Translations under genes and position numbers: made by a program
Shown: in pieces, positions 1 through 7,526 of the stretch
Numbering within the stretch: the first letter of the stretch is position 1
How the letters are laid out: every line of letters starts with the position of its first letter
Origin: Pseudomonadota bacterium
GTDB taxonomy: Bacteria; Pseudomonadota; Alphaproteobacteria; Sphingomonadales; Sphingomonadaceae
DNA length: 18,477 nt
Assembly (NCBI GenBank): GCA_023390415.1
Contig: JAEWCW010000112.1
Coordinates: forward strand, 1 to 18,477
Reading direction: 5' to 3'
Notes under the pieces: generated by a model
What the model saw: the letters and a program-made list of their open reading frames with translations, nothing else
Told to the model about the DNA's origin: nothing
Database searches by the model: none

Positions 1-40
1 GGGGGGTTCGCCGGAAAAGCGTGGGGGGGGGCGTGTAGAA

Positions 41-66
41 GGGCAGCCGCCGCGCGGCGGCTGCCC
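41..66 (-). terminator. Hairpin terminator downstream of SCPU gene
   Basis: A perfect 11-bp inverted repeat (arms 41-51 and 56-66, loop GCGC) begins 28 bases after the stop codon of the SCPU gene, read on the minus strand. The stem is very GC-rich and is followed on the minus strand by TTCTAC rather than a full U tract, so it is a plausible but not ideal intrinsic terminator. Confidence 0.6.
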
Positions 67-94
67 TCCAGGAATGCGGTGATCATCGATCGCC

Positions 95-598
95 TCAGTA
101 GGTGACGGTGACCTGCACCGCGTCGGCATAGTCGCCGGCCTGGGCGCCGGTCTGGCCGCCCGGGATCAGCCCATAGACCGTCTTGGTCTGGGCGACGCCG
201 GTGCCGGTATCGCTGAACAGGGCAGTCACGCCCTCGACGCCGTCGCCCCAGAGCTGGGTGCGGGCGGGATCGGTGTACAGGCTGTAGTTGAGGAGGTTGG
301 CGCCGTTGGCCATCCGGCGGGTGGTGAGGTCCGCGCCCGAGCCGGTGCCGGCATCGGCCGACGCAGTCCATCCGGTGCCGTTGGTGCAGGTGACGCTGAT
401 GCTTCCGGTCCCGGTGACGGCCTGGCCCGAAGTGGCGTCGACATTGCCGAACGCGACCGGCGTGGTCGAAACGCTGCAGTTCGCGCTGACGGTGGCGTTG
501 ACGCCCAGCGAGGAACCGGTGTCGGCAGCGAAAGCGGGCGAGGCGGAGACGGCAGCAGCCAGGGCTGCGGCGACGCCGCAGCGAACGATGTTCTTCAT
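95..598 (-). CDS. Secreted spore coat protein U (SCPU) domain protein
   Basis: A 167-residue protein resembling the SCPU family, the subunits of archaic chaperone-usher (Csu-like) pili and related surface proteins of Gram-negative bacteria. Residues 1-24 form a signal peptide ending P-A-F-A before A-D. The mature part has the family pattern: an early cysteine (C41) in an N-C-S-V strand, a second cysteine (C71) in V-T-C-T-N-G, a central L-N-Y-S-L-Y-x-D and W-G-D-G stretch, Y-G-x-I-P-x-G-Q, and a C-terminal strand ending V-T-V-T-Y. C71 probably pairs with C41. The ATG at 598 has GGGGTAA about 8 bases upstream. No chaperone or usher gene is visible, but the window ends just past the stop codon. 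A stand-alone surface protein is an alternative. It lies outside the proposed integrated element. Confidence 0.85.
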   Translation of the reverse strand: MKNIVRCGVAAALAAAVSASPAFAADTGSSLGVNATVSANCSVSTTPVAFGNVDATSGQAVTGTGSISVTCTNGTGWTASADAGTGSGADLTTRRMANGANLLNYSLYTDPARTQLWGDGVEGVTALFSDTGTGVAQTKTVYGLIPGGQTGAQAGDYADAVQVTVTY

Positions 599-1052
599 GG
601 AATTACCCCATTGCTCTTGGATGGATTCGCCACGCCGGCAGGGCTGGAAAGAGGCCCATCCGCACCGTCCGCGGCCTCATCAGGTAATTGAAACTGCTCG
701 AAAAAACCATTGATGCAGGGGTGTGCGCCGCTACCGTAGGCAAACTACCGTAGCGGCGCCGGCGCCACATCGAGACGCCAAGAGGCAGTGGGATTGCGCC
801 CGACGAGAGAAGTCGGCTCTGGCCGCTTGGAAGTGGGAACGGCTGCCCTCGCTCGCCCCCGCGACGGCGGCTACGACCCGATGTCGCTCGCCGGCGCAAT
901 CGACTCGGCGCTCGCCCGAGCGGCGCCCACAGCAGCGCGGATCCGCGCCCGACGGCTATCGTGTCCGCAAGGCGCCTGCGCTCGACACGAGGCTGTAAGG
1001 AAAGGGCACCACCTGCGCCCCCGGGACAACCTGGCATCGCCGCGGATGTGCT
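599..1052. other. Gene-poor region upstream of SCPU gene; long inverted repeat at 725-759
   Basis: I see no convincing gene here. It must hold the minus-strand promoter of the SCPU gene. The main structure is an inverted repeat with perfect 10-bp arms at 725-734 and 750-759, extended after one mismatch by a 4-bp inner stem (736-739 with 745-748) around a GCAAA loop. No T tract follows on either strand. Open frames crossing 788-1207 run through the tRNA remnant and resemble no family I know, so I did not call them. Confidence 0.5.
725..759. repeat. Long imperfect hairpin with GCAAA loop
   Basis: Arms 725-734 and 750-759 are perfect 10-bp reverse complements. After a single C-C mismatch the stem continues with GTAG (736-739) and CTAC (745-748), closing on a 5-base loop. 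It lies about 130 bases upstream of the SCPU start codon. The role is unknown: a terminator without U tract, an operator or a REP-like element are all possible. Confidence 0.6.
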
Positions 1053-1097
1053 TGGCTGGGGCGGCAGGATTCGAACCTGCGAATGCCGGTACCAAAA
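1053..1097 (-). other. tRNA-Gln(UUG) 3' half with CCA; candidate attachment site
   Basis: On the minus strand this stretch reads as the 3' part of a glutamine tRNA: a TTTTGGT anticodon loop (anticodon TTG), the 3' anticodon strand ACCGG, a 5-base variable region, a perfect T arm (1064-1080) with TTCGAAT loop, acceptor strand CGCCCCA, discriminator G and encoded CCA at 1053-1055. The 5' half is absent: the sequence facing ACCGG does not pair as CCGGT would, and no TGGGGCG acceptor strand occurs near 1125-1140. A complete gene is therefore ruled out. A 45-base tRNA 3' remnant is the known signature of the distal att site of elements whose tyrosine recombinase targets tRNA genes. The intact tRNA should lie to the right, beyond the window. 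Confidence 0.8.
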
Positions 1098-1105
1098 GCC
1101 ACGTC

Positions 1106-1483
1106 CAGCCATCCGAAGGCCGCGGAAATCCACGGCTGATCAAGACCTTAGCTACTCAGCCGAGCAACGCAATAGGAATCGGGACACAAATCGGTACACA
1201 CGCTTAGTGGGCAAGCGAGGGTAGCTCGCCGGGACCGCGTTCACCGTCAGGTGGAGAGAATCCTCGGTCGCCGATTTCTGTCAGGCGTAGGAAGGGGCGC
1301 CTATTGCTTCCAGATACTGAACCAGAAACACGGCCGCAAATTTCCGCGGCGGGGGCCTAGTGCGCACGTTGGGCTCCGTTTCCTTCACCCCCATCTCCGC
1401 CAGTCTCTCTACCAGCCGGTTAGGTGACGCTGGGGCGCATTAGCTCACCCTTTAGCAGCCGCTACCTTGCTTCCCGGACCGAG
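1106..1483. other. Gene-free stretch inside the element end
   Basis: No supported gene. Next to the tRNA remnant there are short repeated arms: CCAGCC (1105-1110), GGCTGA (1134-1139) and TCAGCC (1156-1161). The middle arm can pair with either neighbour. Such small repeats near an att core could be recombinase or excisionase arm sites, but that is speculation. The remainder (1200-1480) shows no structure I can name and looks by eye less GC-rich than the cargo genes. Confidence 0.4.
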
Positions 1484-1663
1484 TTAGAGGGCATCATTCT
1501 TCCTTCCTGGTCCGACGGCGATCACGAAACAGATGATCGCGCCGATCGACGCCGCAAACGGCATCCAGGCCTCTCCCTCGATGCTCTCTCCAATGGCGAA
1601 AAAGAGAAGCAGCCACCCGGCCACTAATAGCACCACGCGCTGTGCAATCGTTATCCGAGGCAT
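1484..1663 (-). CDS. Small two-helix membrane protein, unknown function
   Basis: A 59-residue open frame, MPRITIAQRV at the start and GRKNDAL at the end. Residues 10-25 (VVLLVAGWLLLFFAIG) and 37-51 (FAASIGAIICFVIAV) are strongly hydrophobic and would form two transmembrane helices joined by an acidic loop (E26 to E31). Basic residues R3, R9, R54 and K55 at both ends suggest that both termini face the cytoplasm. The ATG at 1663 is preceded by GGAG at a good distance. Hydrophobic content and the Shine-Dalgarno site set it apart from the overlapping frames. It stands alone between the attachment site and the leuD end of the catabolic unit, on the same strand. I recognise no family. Confidence 0.65.
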   Translation of the reverse strand: MPRITIAQRVVLLVAGWLLLFFAIGESIEGEAWMPFAASIGAIICFVIAVGPGRKNDAL

Positions 1664-1822
1664 GAACGACTCCGTTCGCCGCCAAATGCCATCATTGCGA
1701 TACGATCGTCCTTGTCTACAGGCTTAAAGGCGCCGACGATCTCGGCGCGGTTGCGGATTAGACGCCATACAACTGGCTTGTGCATCATCCGCTAGATGTC
1801 GCGCAGACGATGGAATCAGGCC

Positions 1823-2407
1823 CTAAGGGCTGGTGGATTTGCTACCTGATGCCGGCCTTTTCGCTTCGTAGGCGGCGATCTCGACCCCATATGTCTCGGT
1901 GACGGCGATCTCGTCTAGGCCGTTCACCATGCAATGTTTGCGGAACGGATCGAGACGGAATTCATATTCGCCCTCGGCGCCGATGATCCGTTCGGCGACG
2001 ACATCGACGGTGAGATGCTGATGGGGGCGGAGGTCGAGCAATTCCTCCACCCTCTCAGGCGGCAGGCGTATCGCGACCAGGCCGTTGCGAAGCGCGTTCG
2101 CCTCAAAGATCTCGCCGAAGCTCGGCGCAATGACCGCCCGGATCCCGATCTGCTGGAGCGCCCAGACGGCATGCTCGCGGGAGGAGCCGCAGCCGAAATT
2201 GGAGCCGGCGACCAGGATCGGTGCATCGCGATACCAGGGATCGTCGAAGACGTTGCCCGCAGACCCGCGGAGCGACGCGAACGCCCCCTCGCCCAGCCCC
2301 TCGCGGGTCAAGCTCTTCATGTAGCGCGCCGGGATGATCAGGTCGGTATCGACATTGGCCCGCCCGAACGGGATGACCGGGCCGGTGATCCGCAGCGGCG
2401 CCGCCAC
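1823..2407 (-). CDS. leuD: 3-isopropylmalate dehydratase small subunit (LeuD-like)
   Basis: A 194-residue swivel-domain subunit of the aconitase superfamily. With LeuC it forms the enzyme that moves the hydroxyl of 2-isopropylmalate to C3, reversibly, in the cytoplasm. Family motifs are N-V-D-T-D-x-I-I-P (residues 18-26) and G-S-N-F-G-C-G-S-S-R-E-H-A (68-80), and the length is normal for LeuD (E. coli about 201). The start is GTG at 2407: an in-frame TAG, the stop of wrbA, lies only two codons upstream, so no earlier start is possible and translation is probably coupled. It is the last gene of the TonB receptor-wrbA-leuD unit, about 9.5 kb from its partner leuC. With no leuA or leuB nearby, a catabolic isomerase role on a malate-like acid is likelier than leucine synthesis. 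That role is inference. Confidence 0.9.
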   Translation of the reverse strand: MAAPLRITGPVIPFGRANVDTDLIIPARYMKSLTREGLGEGAFASLRGSAGNVFDDPWYRDAPILVAGSNFGCGSSREHAVWALQQIGIRAVIAPSFGEIFEANALRNGLVAIRLPPERVEELLDLRPHQHLTVDVVAERIIGAEGEYEFRLDPFRKHCMVNGLDEIAVTETYGVEIAAYEAKRPASGSKSTSP

Positions 2408-2410
2408 CGT

Positions 2411-3022
2411 CTAGCGGCGTCCCCGCGCGAGTTCGGCGGCGATCGTCGCGACGTGCCGGCCCTGGAAGCGTGCGCCTTCGAGCTCGTTCGCGCTCGGCTG
2501 GCGCGAGCCGTCGGCGCCGGCGATGGTGCTCGCGCCGTACGGCGTGCCGCCGCTAATCTCCTCCATCTGGGCATTCCCGGCCCAGCTATAGGGCAGGCCG
2601 ACGATGATCATGCCGTGGTGGAGCAAGGTCGTGTGGACCGACGTGAGGGTCATCTCCTGGCCGCCATGCTGGCTGGCGGTGGAGGTGAACGCGCTGCCCA
2701 CCTTGCCGACCAGCGCGCCCCTGCCCCAGAGCGGCCCGGTCTGGTCCCAGAAATTGCGCATCTGGGCGGCCATGTTGCCGAAACGGGTCGGTGTGCCGAC
2801 GATCACCGCGTCATAATCGCTGAGCTCGCCCGGATCTGCGATGCGCGCATCCTGCGCGACTTTCATCCCCGCCTGGCGTGCGACCGCCTCCGGCACCAGC
2901 TCCGGCACGCGCTTCACCGCCACTTCGGCGCCCTCGACCGACGAGGCGCCTTCCGCGACAGCGCGCGCCATCGTTTCGACATGGCCGTAGCTCGAATAAT
3001 AGAGGACGAGGATCTTGGGCAC
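2411..3022 (-). CDS. wrbA: NAD(P)H:quinone oxidoreductase, WrbA type
   Basis: A 203-residue flavodoxin-fold protein of the WrbA family (E. coli about 198), which uses FMN and NAD(P)H for two-electron reduction of quinones in the cytoplasm. The FMN phosphate loop S-S-Y-G-H-V-E-T-M is at residues 10-18, the flavin-binding P-T-R-F-G-N-M at 78-84, and S-T-A-S-Q-H-G-G-Q-E at 114-123, all typical of WrbA. The start is GTG at 3022 with AGGAG 8 bases upstream. It follows the TonB receptor stop by 18 bases, and its TAG is three bases before the leuD GTG, so the three genes form one unit under the tandem operator at 5370-5401. The placement hints that a quinone or aromatic compound is handled in this pathway, but WrbA also serves general oxidative-stress defence. 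Confidence 0.92.
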   Translation of the reverse strand: MPKILVLYYSSYGHVETMARAVAEGASSVEGAEVAVKRVPELVPEAVARQAGMKVAQDARIADPGELSDYDAVIVGTPTRFGNMAAQMRNFWDQTGPLWGRGALVGKVGSAFTSTASQHGGQEMTLTSVHTTLLHHGMIIVGLPYSWAGNAQMEEISGGTPYGASTIAGADGSRQPSANELEGARFQGRHVATIAAELARGRR

Positions 3023-3040
3023 CCAATATTCTCCTGAAAG

Positions 3041-5269
3041 CTAGAATCGGAAACTCACTTCTGCGCCGTAGCGCCGCGGGCGCGCCTTGAAGACGAAGCC
3101 GCCCGGGGAGAATTCGGCGTTATATTCCTCGTCGAACGCATTTTCGGCGAAGAGCGTCGCCGACCAATTCCCTCCCTCGAGCCCGAGGCGCGCGTTGACG
3201 AGGTCGACCGGATCCCGGCTGGTGGTGTTGAACGGCTCCCACCAGGTCCGGCCGGTGCGGCGGTAATCGGCCCGGGCGAGCACGTCGATTCCAGTCGCGA
3301 TCGGCGCCCGGTACTGGGCGCCGAGGTTCAACGTGTAGCGCGAGATGAGCGGAAGCTCGTTGCCGATCACGACCGGGTCCGGGAAGTCGGTGATCTTGCT
3401 GTCGGTATAGCCCAGCGCCGCATTCAAGGTGAAGCCGGGGGCCGGGCGGGCGGTGGCCTCAAGCTCGAAGCCGTTGATCCGCGACTCGGGCACATTGCCG
3501 AGATTCTGCGTGGAATTGGCGGCGAGGAAGACGAAGAAATAGCTGTTCTCGTTGCGGGTCGTATAGGCGTTGGCCGAGAGGGTCAGGCGCCGATCGAGGA
3601 ACGAGGTGCGCGCGCCGATCTCGAAAGTCTCCGCGGTCTCCGCCTCGAAGATGTCGCCGACCCCGACAATTCCGTTGGCAGCTGCGATCGCGCCGACGCC
3701 GGTCTGGTTGAAGCCGCCGCTCCTGAAGCCCCGGCTGTACCCACCGTAGACGGTGACCGTCGCCGATGGCTCCCACGTCAAGGTCACCTTGGGCTGCAGA
3801 TCATCGAACGAGGCCCGCCGGATCTCGCCCGTGGCACCCTGCGGGAACCCGGGAACGTTGGGCAGGAATGCGGTGGGAGTCAGCGTCGTGTTGCGGCGCC
3901 GGTCGTGGTCGTAGCGCAGCCCGACGTCCACCGAGAGTTGCTCGCTGAAATCATAGGTGAAGTTGCCGAACACGGCCCAGGCGAAATTGTCCTGGCGGTC
4001 GGCGAGGAAGGTCGCCTGCGGGTTGAGCGGGTTGGTGCTCGGCGTGCGGAAGACCGGGAAGACGCCGTTGCCGGTGTCGACCATGTTGCCGGTCGAGATG
4101 AAGCGGTTTGTGTCGATCGCATACGCGCCAAATATGTAGCGGAACGGCCGGTTCTCGGGCGACGTGAAGCGGATTTCCTGGCTGATCGCCTCGACGTCGA
4201 GGAACTGGCTCTGGTTGAGGTCGAATCCGAACAGGAAGAAGAATAGGGATTCCGGGATCGGCAGGAAGTTGAACGCGTCGCCGGTGAGGATCTCGCTGAG
4301 CGTGTCGTAGCTCGTGACGGAGGAGAGCGTCCCGCCGCCCGTCTCCCAGTTGAGTCGGAGCGAGACATTCTCCATGTCGCGATCGTTCTGGCCCGCATTG
4401 TTGACGCGGATCGGCAGGCTGGTGTCGTTCACGTCGTTGACGATGTTGAAATAGAGCGCCTGGGTCCTCAGCCGGTTGATCGAGCCGCGCAGGTCCGCGG
4501 TGAAGCTGGGCGTCGGGTTCCATAGCAAGGTGCCGCGGAAGGAGAGGTCCTGGACCGGATCGGCATCCTCCCCCAGGAACGGGTTGTGGAGGAAGCCGTC
4601 GCTGTCGAGCCACGAGCCGGCGAGGCGGAAGCGCAACGTGTCGCTGAGCGGACCGCTGATCCCGCCGCGGATCCAGTAGCTGAAGCCGTTGTCGACGCCG
4701 GCTCGGATCTGCCCTTCGAAATGGTCGCTTGGCTGGCGGGTCCGGATGACGATCGCGCCGCCGATTGCATTGCGACCGTAGACCGCACCCTGCGGCCCTT
4801 TCAGGACCTCGATCTGCTCGATGTCGAACAATTCCTGGTTGAACTGGGCCGGATTCACCTGCTGCACGCCGTCGACGATCACCGCGACCGACGGCTCCGA
4901 ATTGCGGGCCTGAGTGATCCCCCGGATGACGATGAAGGCGTTACCCGCATTCTGGGTCTCGACCAGGTTCACGTTCGAGGTGAGGTTGATGAAGTCGAGC
5001 GGCCGCTCGATCCCAGCGGCTTCAATGGCGTCGTCCGTGAAGGCGGTGATCGCCGCCGGCACGTCCTGGAGATTCTGGTCGCGGCGGAGCGCGGTGACGA
5101 CGATGTCGGGATTCCCCTCGCCCGCGCTAGGTTGCGCGGCAGTGCCTACCGCAGGCGGCTGGTCGTCCTGGGCGGCGGCCGGCGCCGCGCCAGCGAAAGC
5201 GGCGATCAGCGACGCCCCGGCAAGAAAGATGCTGCGCACCGTCAGGGTCTGCACGGCCAGAGTCTTCAT
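3041..5269 (-). CDS. TonB-dependent outer-membrane receptor
   Basis: A 742-residue outer-membrane beta-barrel that imports a ligand using TonB-ExbBD energy. Residues 1-34 are a signal peptide ending A-P-A-A-A-Q. The TonB box D-I-V-V-T-A-L-R-R is at 55-63. The plug follows to about 178 with F-I-V-I-R-G and the conserved I-E-V-L-K-G-P-Q-G-A-V-Y-G-R-N-A-I-G-G. The rest is barrel, ending in aromatic residue F (V-S-F-R-F), as expected for BAM insertion. The ATG at 5269 has GGGAGGG just upstream. There is no FecA-type N-terminal signalling domain. It heads the unit with wrbA and leuD, downstream of operator A. Sphingomonads use such receptors for aromatic and oligomeric carbon sources as well as iron chelates, and the neighbours favour a carbon substrate here. 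The ligand itself cannot be read from the sequence. Confidence 0.95.
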   Translation of the reverse strand: MKTLAVQTLTVRSIFLAGASLIAAFAGAAPAAAQDDQPPAVGTAAQPSAGEGNPDIVVTALRRDQNLQDVPAAITAFTDDAIEAAGIERPLDFINLTSNVNLVETQNAGNAFIVIRGITQARNSEPSVAVIVDGVQQVNPAQFNQELFDIEQIEVLKGPQGAVYGRNAIGGAIVIRTRQPSDHFEGQIRAGVDNGFSYWIRGGISGPLSDTLRFRLAGSWLDSDGFLHNPFLGEDADPVQDLSFRGTLLWNPTPSFTADLRGSINRLRTQALYFNIVNDVNDTSLPIRVNNAGQNDRDMENVSLRLNWETGGGTLSSVTSYDTLSEILTGDAFNFLPIPESLFFFLFGFDLNQSQFLDVEAISQEIRFTSPENRPFRYIFGAYAIDTNRFISTGNMVDTGNGVFPVFRTPSTNPLNPQATFLADRQDNFAWAVFGNFTYDFSEQLSVDVGLRYDHDRRRNTTLTPTAFLPNVPGFPQGATGEIRRASFDDLQPKVTLTWEPSATVTVYGGYSRGFRSGGFNQTGVGAIAAANGIVGVGDIFEAETAETFEIGARTSFLDRRLTLSANAYTTRNENSYFFVFLAANSTQNLGNVPESRINGFELEATARPAPGFTLNAALGYTDSKITDFPDPVVIGNELPLISRYTLNLGAQYRAPIATGIDVLARADYRRTGRTWWEPFNTTSRDPVDLVNARLGLEGGNWSATLFAENAFDEEYNAEFSPGGFVFKARPRRYGAEVSFRF

Positions 5270-5369
5270 TCGTCCCTCCCCCTCGCATCGGCGAGGCCGG
5301 CGCCGCCTGCACGCAGGGAGGGTCGCGCAGGGCGGTGCACGCCCGCCTTTATGCCGTAGGTTTTTCAGC

Positions 5370-5401
5370 TTCGATTATCGAAGTCAAGTTCGCATTCCGA
5401 A
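5370..5401. promoter_or_regulatory. Operator A: tandem TTCG-N5-CGAA pair upstream of TonB unit
   Basis: Two 13-bp palindromes, TTCGATTATCGAA (5370-5382) and TTCGCATTCCGAA (5389-5401), start 19 bp apart, about 100 bases upstream of the receptor ATG. On the minus strand TTGACT, a good -35 hexamer, spans the 6-bp gap and the first base of the inner site. No matching -10 is obvious; CATAAA at 5348-5353 is the nearest candidate. The same pair and spacing recur at 7492-7523 and 9378-9409. The likely ligand is the IclR protein encoded at 5460-6269. Confidence 0.8.
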
Positions 5402-5418
5402 AACCGGACGGGTTCCGG
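5400..5418 (-). terminator. Possible weak intrinsic terminator after iclR
   Basis: On the minus strand, about 40 bases after the iclR stop codon, a 5-bp stem (CCGGA / TCCGG, loop ACCCG; 5404-5418) is followed directly by TTTTCGG. The stem is short and abuts operator A, so it may also simply be incidental. Confidence 0.35.
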
Positions 5419-5459
5419 AGCTCGGCAAGGCCGGGTCGGGACGCTGGGAGGACGGGGGT

Positions 5460-6269
5460 TTACGGCCTGAGGGAATGGAGGAGTGAGGGCCAGCGCTGAA
5501 GCGCGTCCTCGATCTCGCCCGCCGCCTTCCGAAGCAGAGGCAGCCGCGTCTCGACGAGGAGCTCGCGCGACACGCGGGTTGTGGAGGTCGAGCAGTTGAT
5601 CGCCGCCGCGATCCGGCGGTCGCCGGCAAAGACGGGAACCGCGATCGACACGATCCCGTAATCGAGCTCGTCCTGAGCGCTGTCATAGCCGCGCGCGCGA
5701 ATCTCGCGCAGCCGCTGCTTCAGCTGCGTCTTCGACGTGATGGTATGCTCGGTCAGCCGCTCGAGCTCGGCCTCGGCCAGATAGGCGTCGATCGCCGCAT
5801 CGTCCTGATAGGCGATGAGGACCTTGCCAAGCGACGTCGCATAAGCGGGGAAGCGCGTCCCGACGCTCGCGCCCAGGCGGATCCTGCGGTTGGTTGAGAC
5901 ATGAGCGAGATAGAGGATGTCATGTCCGGACAGCACCGCCATCGAGGAGCTGTCGCCGGTCTCGTCGCGGACCGCCTGGAGGTGCGGCCCGGCAATCTGC
6001 TCGATGTTCATCGAGGCGAGGAAGGCGGACCCGAACACGAGGACCTCCGGCCGGAGCAGGAAACGGCGGCCGTGCTGCGCGACATAACCAAGCTGGACGA
6101 GCGTGTTCAGGCAGCGCCGCGCCACGGCCGGGTTGAGCCCGGTCGCAACCGCGACCTCTGAAAGCTGCATCTCGGGCCTGCTCTGGCTGAACGCGCGCAG
6201 CACCGAGAGGCCGCGTTCGAGCGTCGACAGATACTCGCTGTCCTGGCGCTTCTTCGGTGGGATGCCCAT
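5460..6269 (-). CDS. IclR-family transcriptional regulator, PcaR/PobR-like
   Basis: A 269-residue IclR-family regulator. Residues 14-80 are the winged helix-turn-helix (L-S-T-L-E-R-G-L-S-V-L, then recognition helix A-V-A-R-R-C-L-N-T-L, then G-Y-V). Residues 85-265 are the effector-binding domain. The R-R-C-L-x-T-L-x-x-L-G-Y pattern resembles the PcaR/PcaU/PobR branch, which senses aromatic acids or beta-ketoadipate intermediates and often activates transcription. The ATG at 6269 has AGGAT about 7 bases upstream. It lies 44 bases after the CoA-transferase stop on the same strand, so the two are probably co-transcribed from the promoter at operator B, giving autoregulation. It is the only regulator among the catabolic genes and the best candidate to bind the three TTCG-N5-CGAA pairs. 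The inducer is unknown. Confidence 0.93.
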   Translation of the reverse strand: MGIPPKKRQDSEYLSTLERGLSVLRAFSQSRPEMQLSEVAVATGLNPAVARRCLNTLVQLGYVAQHGRRFLLRPEVLVFGSAFLASMNIEQIAGPHLQAVRDETGDSSSMAVLSGHDILYLAHVSTNRRIRLGASVGTRFPAYATSLGKVLIAYQDDAAIDAYLAEAELERLTEHTITSKTQLKQRLREIRARGYDSAQDELDYGIVSIAVPVFAGDRRIAAAINCSTSTTRVSRELLVETRLPLLRKAAGEIEDALQRWPSLLHSLRP

Positions 6270-6313
6270 CCGCAGATCCTATAGACCGGCCTCGGAGCCC
6301 ATGCCAACCGCGC

Positions 6314-7462
6314 CTATTCGGCCGCCTCGTCCTCGGCGGCGCGGTGCAGGACCTCGTGATTATGCTCGCCGAGCGTCGGCGGCGCCTGGATGTCCAGCGC
6401 CCGCTCGCCGTCGAATGAGACGGGGCTGCGGATGCTTCGGAACCGTCCGATCTCAGGATGCTCGGTCGCGACCTCCAGCTGCAAATGCCTGGCCTGGGCC
6501 GTCTCGAGCACCTCGTTCGAGGCGTAGACGGGCGAGGACGGCACCTCGTGATCGAGGAGCCGCTTCCGCCATTCCTCCCGGCTGCGGGTCCGGAAGATCG
6601 GCGCGAGGAAGGCCACCACTCCCTCATAATTGCCGATCCGAGCGTCGCGGTCGGCAAATTGGGGCAGGCTGAGCATGTCCGGATGCCCCACCGCCTCGGC
6701 CAATGCCTCCCAGAACTTTGCCGGCGACGACATGTGAAGCGCGATCCAGCCGCCGTCCGAGCATTCGAACACATAGGATTGCGAGACATTGGGGCGGCTG
6801 TACGGCCCCATGATCTGCCCTTCCGAGAAATAATGCGTGAAGTCGTCGAGGTTGAAGTGGCACATCGCCTCCAGCATCGAGACCTCGACCACCCGCCCCC
6901 TGCCGGTCGAATGGCGCTCGTGGAGCGCGCCCAATATGCCGTAGGCCGCGTAGAAGCCGGTGATCGCGTCGGCGATGGCCGGCCCCACCACGCGCGGATG
7001 CTCCGGGTTGACGAGCAGGCGCAGGAATCCGCTCGCAGCCTGCGCGACGGTGTCGAAGGCCGGCCGATCCCGGTCTGGCCCGGACGCGCCGAAGCCTGAG
7101 ATCGCGCAATAAACGAGGCTCGGGTTGAGCGCCTGGAGCCGCGCCGCGTCCACTCCGAGCCGCTCGGCGACTCCGGGCCGGAAATTCTGGATGAACACGT
7201 CCGCGCCGGCGACCAGGCGGTCGAGCTCCGCCAGATCTTCCGCCTGCTTTGTGTTGAGCGTGACGCTCTTCTTGTTCCGGTTGTAGGTCTGGAAATGGGG
7301 CGAATAGAGCCCGCCCTTGAAGGCGCGGAATGGATCGCCGTTCTCGGGATGCTCGATCTTGATCACCTCGGCGCCGAGATCGCCGAGCAGCATGCCGGCG
7401 GCGGGCCCAGTGATGAACGTCCCCATTTCAAGGACCCGGACGTCGCGGAGCACCTGCGCCAT
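6314..7462 (-). CDS. Class III CoA-transferase (CaiB/BaiF family)
   Basis: A 382-residue family III CoA-transferase, which moves CoA between carboxylic acids through an aspartyl-CoA thioester. The N-terminal V-L-E-M-G-T-F-I-T-G-P, the L-G-D-L-G-A-E-V-I-K-I-E block at 26-37, N-R-N-K-K-S at 61-66 and F-R-P-G-V-A at 94-99 are typical. D165 in A-I-A-D-A-I-T-G matches the catalytic aspartate of formyl-CoA transferase. The ATG at 7462 has AGGAG (7469-7473). It is divergent from the citryl-CoA-lyase-like gene across a 99-bp region containing operator B, and upstream of iclR. Together with the lyase it suggests that an acid is activated to its CoA ester and then cleaved. Donor and acceptor acids cannot be told from the sequence. 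Confidence 0.93.
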   Translation of the reverse strand: MAQVLRDVRVLEMGTFITGPAAGMLLGDLGAEVIKIEHPENGDPFRAFKGGLYSPHFQTYNRNKKSVTLNTKQAEDLAELDRLVAGADVFIQNFRPGVAERLGVDAARLQALNPSLVYCAISGFGASGPDRDRPAFDTVAQAASGFLRLLVNPEHPRVVGPAIADAITGFYAAYGILGALHERHSTGRGRVVEVSMLEAMCHFNLDDFTHYFSEGQIMGPYSRPNVSQSYVFECSDGGWIALHMSSPAKFWEALAEAVGHPDMLSLPQFADRDARIGNYEGVVAFLAPIFRTRSREEWRKRLLDHEVPSSPVYASNEVLETAQARHLQLEVATEHPEIGRFRSIRSPVSFDGERALDIQAPPTLGEHNHEVLHRAAEDEAAE

Positions 7463-7479
7463 GTCTTTCTCCTGCGCCC

Positions 7480-7509
7480 CTTATAGAAAAGTTCGAATAG
7501 CGAAAACAA
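7480..7509 (-). promoter_or_regulatory. Predicted promoter of CoA-transferase-iclR unit
   Basis: On the minus strand TTGTTT (7504-7509) and TATAAG (7480-7485, five of six consensus bases) are separated by 18 bp. The -35 lies between the two palindromes of operator B, so bound regulator would be expected to block it. The predicted start falls just ahead of the Shine-Dalgarno site, giving a very short leader. Confidence 0.5.
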
Positions 7510-7523
7510 CTTCGAAATGCGAA
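7492..7523. promoter_or_regulatory. Operator B: tandem TTCG-N5-CGAA pair in divergent region
   Basis: Sites TTCGAATAGCGAA (7492-7504) and TTCGAAATGCGAA (7511-7523) start 19 bp apart. They lie between the divergent CoA-transferase and lyase genes. The pair ends three bases before the -35 of the rightward promoter, the position of an activator, and straddles the -35 of the leftward promoter, the position of a repressor. Confidence 0.85.
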
Positions 7524-7526
7524 GGG

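Noticed and set aside
1053..1135. Complete tRNA-Gln gene
   Set aside because: No 5' acceptor strand TGGGGCG and no matching D arm or 5' anticodon strand. Only the 3' half is intact.
788..1207. 139-codon plus-strand frame before and across the tRNA fragment
   Set aside because: The first part looks mildly coding-like, but it has no family match and reads through the tRNA remnant and junction, so a real gene is unlikely.
1934..3037. 367-codon plus-strand open frame opposite leuD and wrbA
   Set aside because: It spans two well-identified minus-strand genes and has no domain signal.
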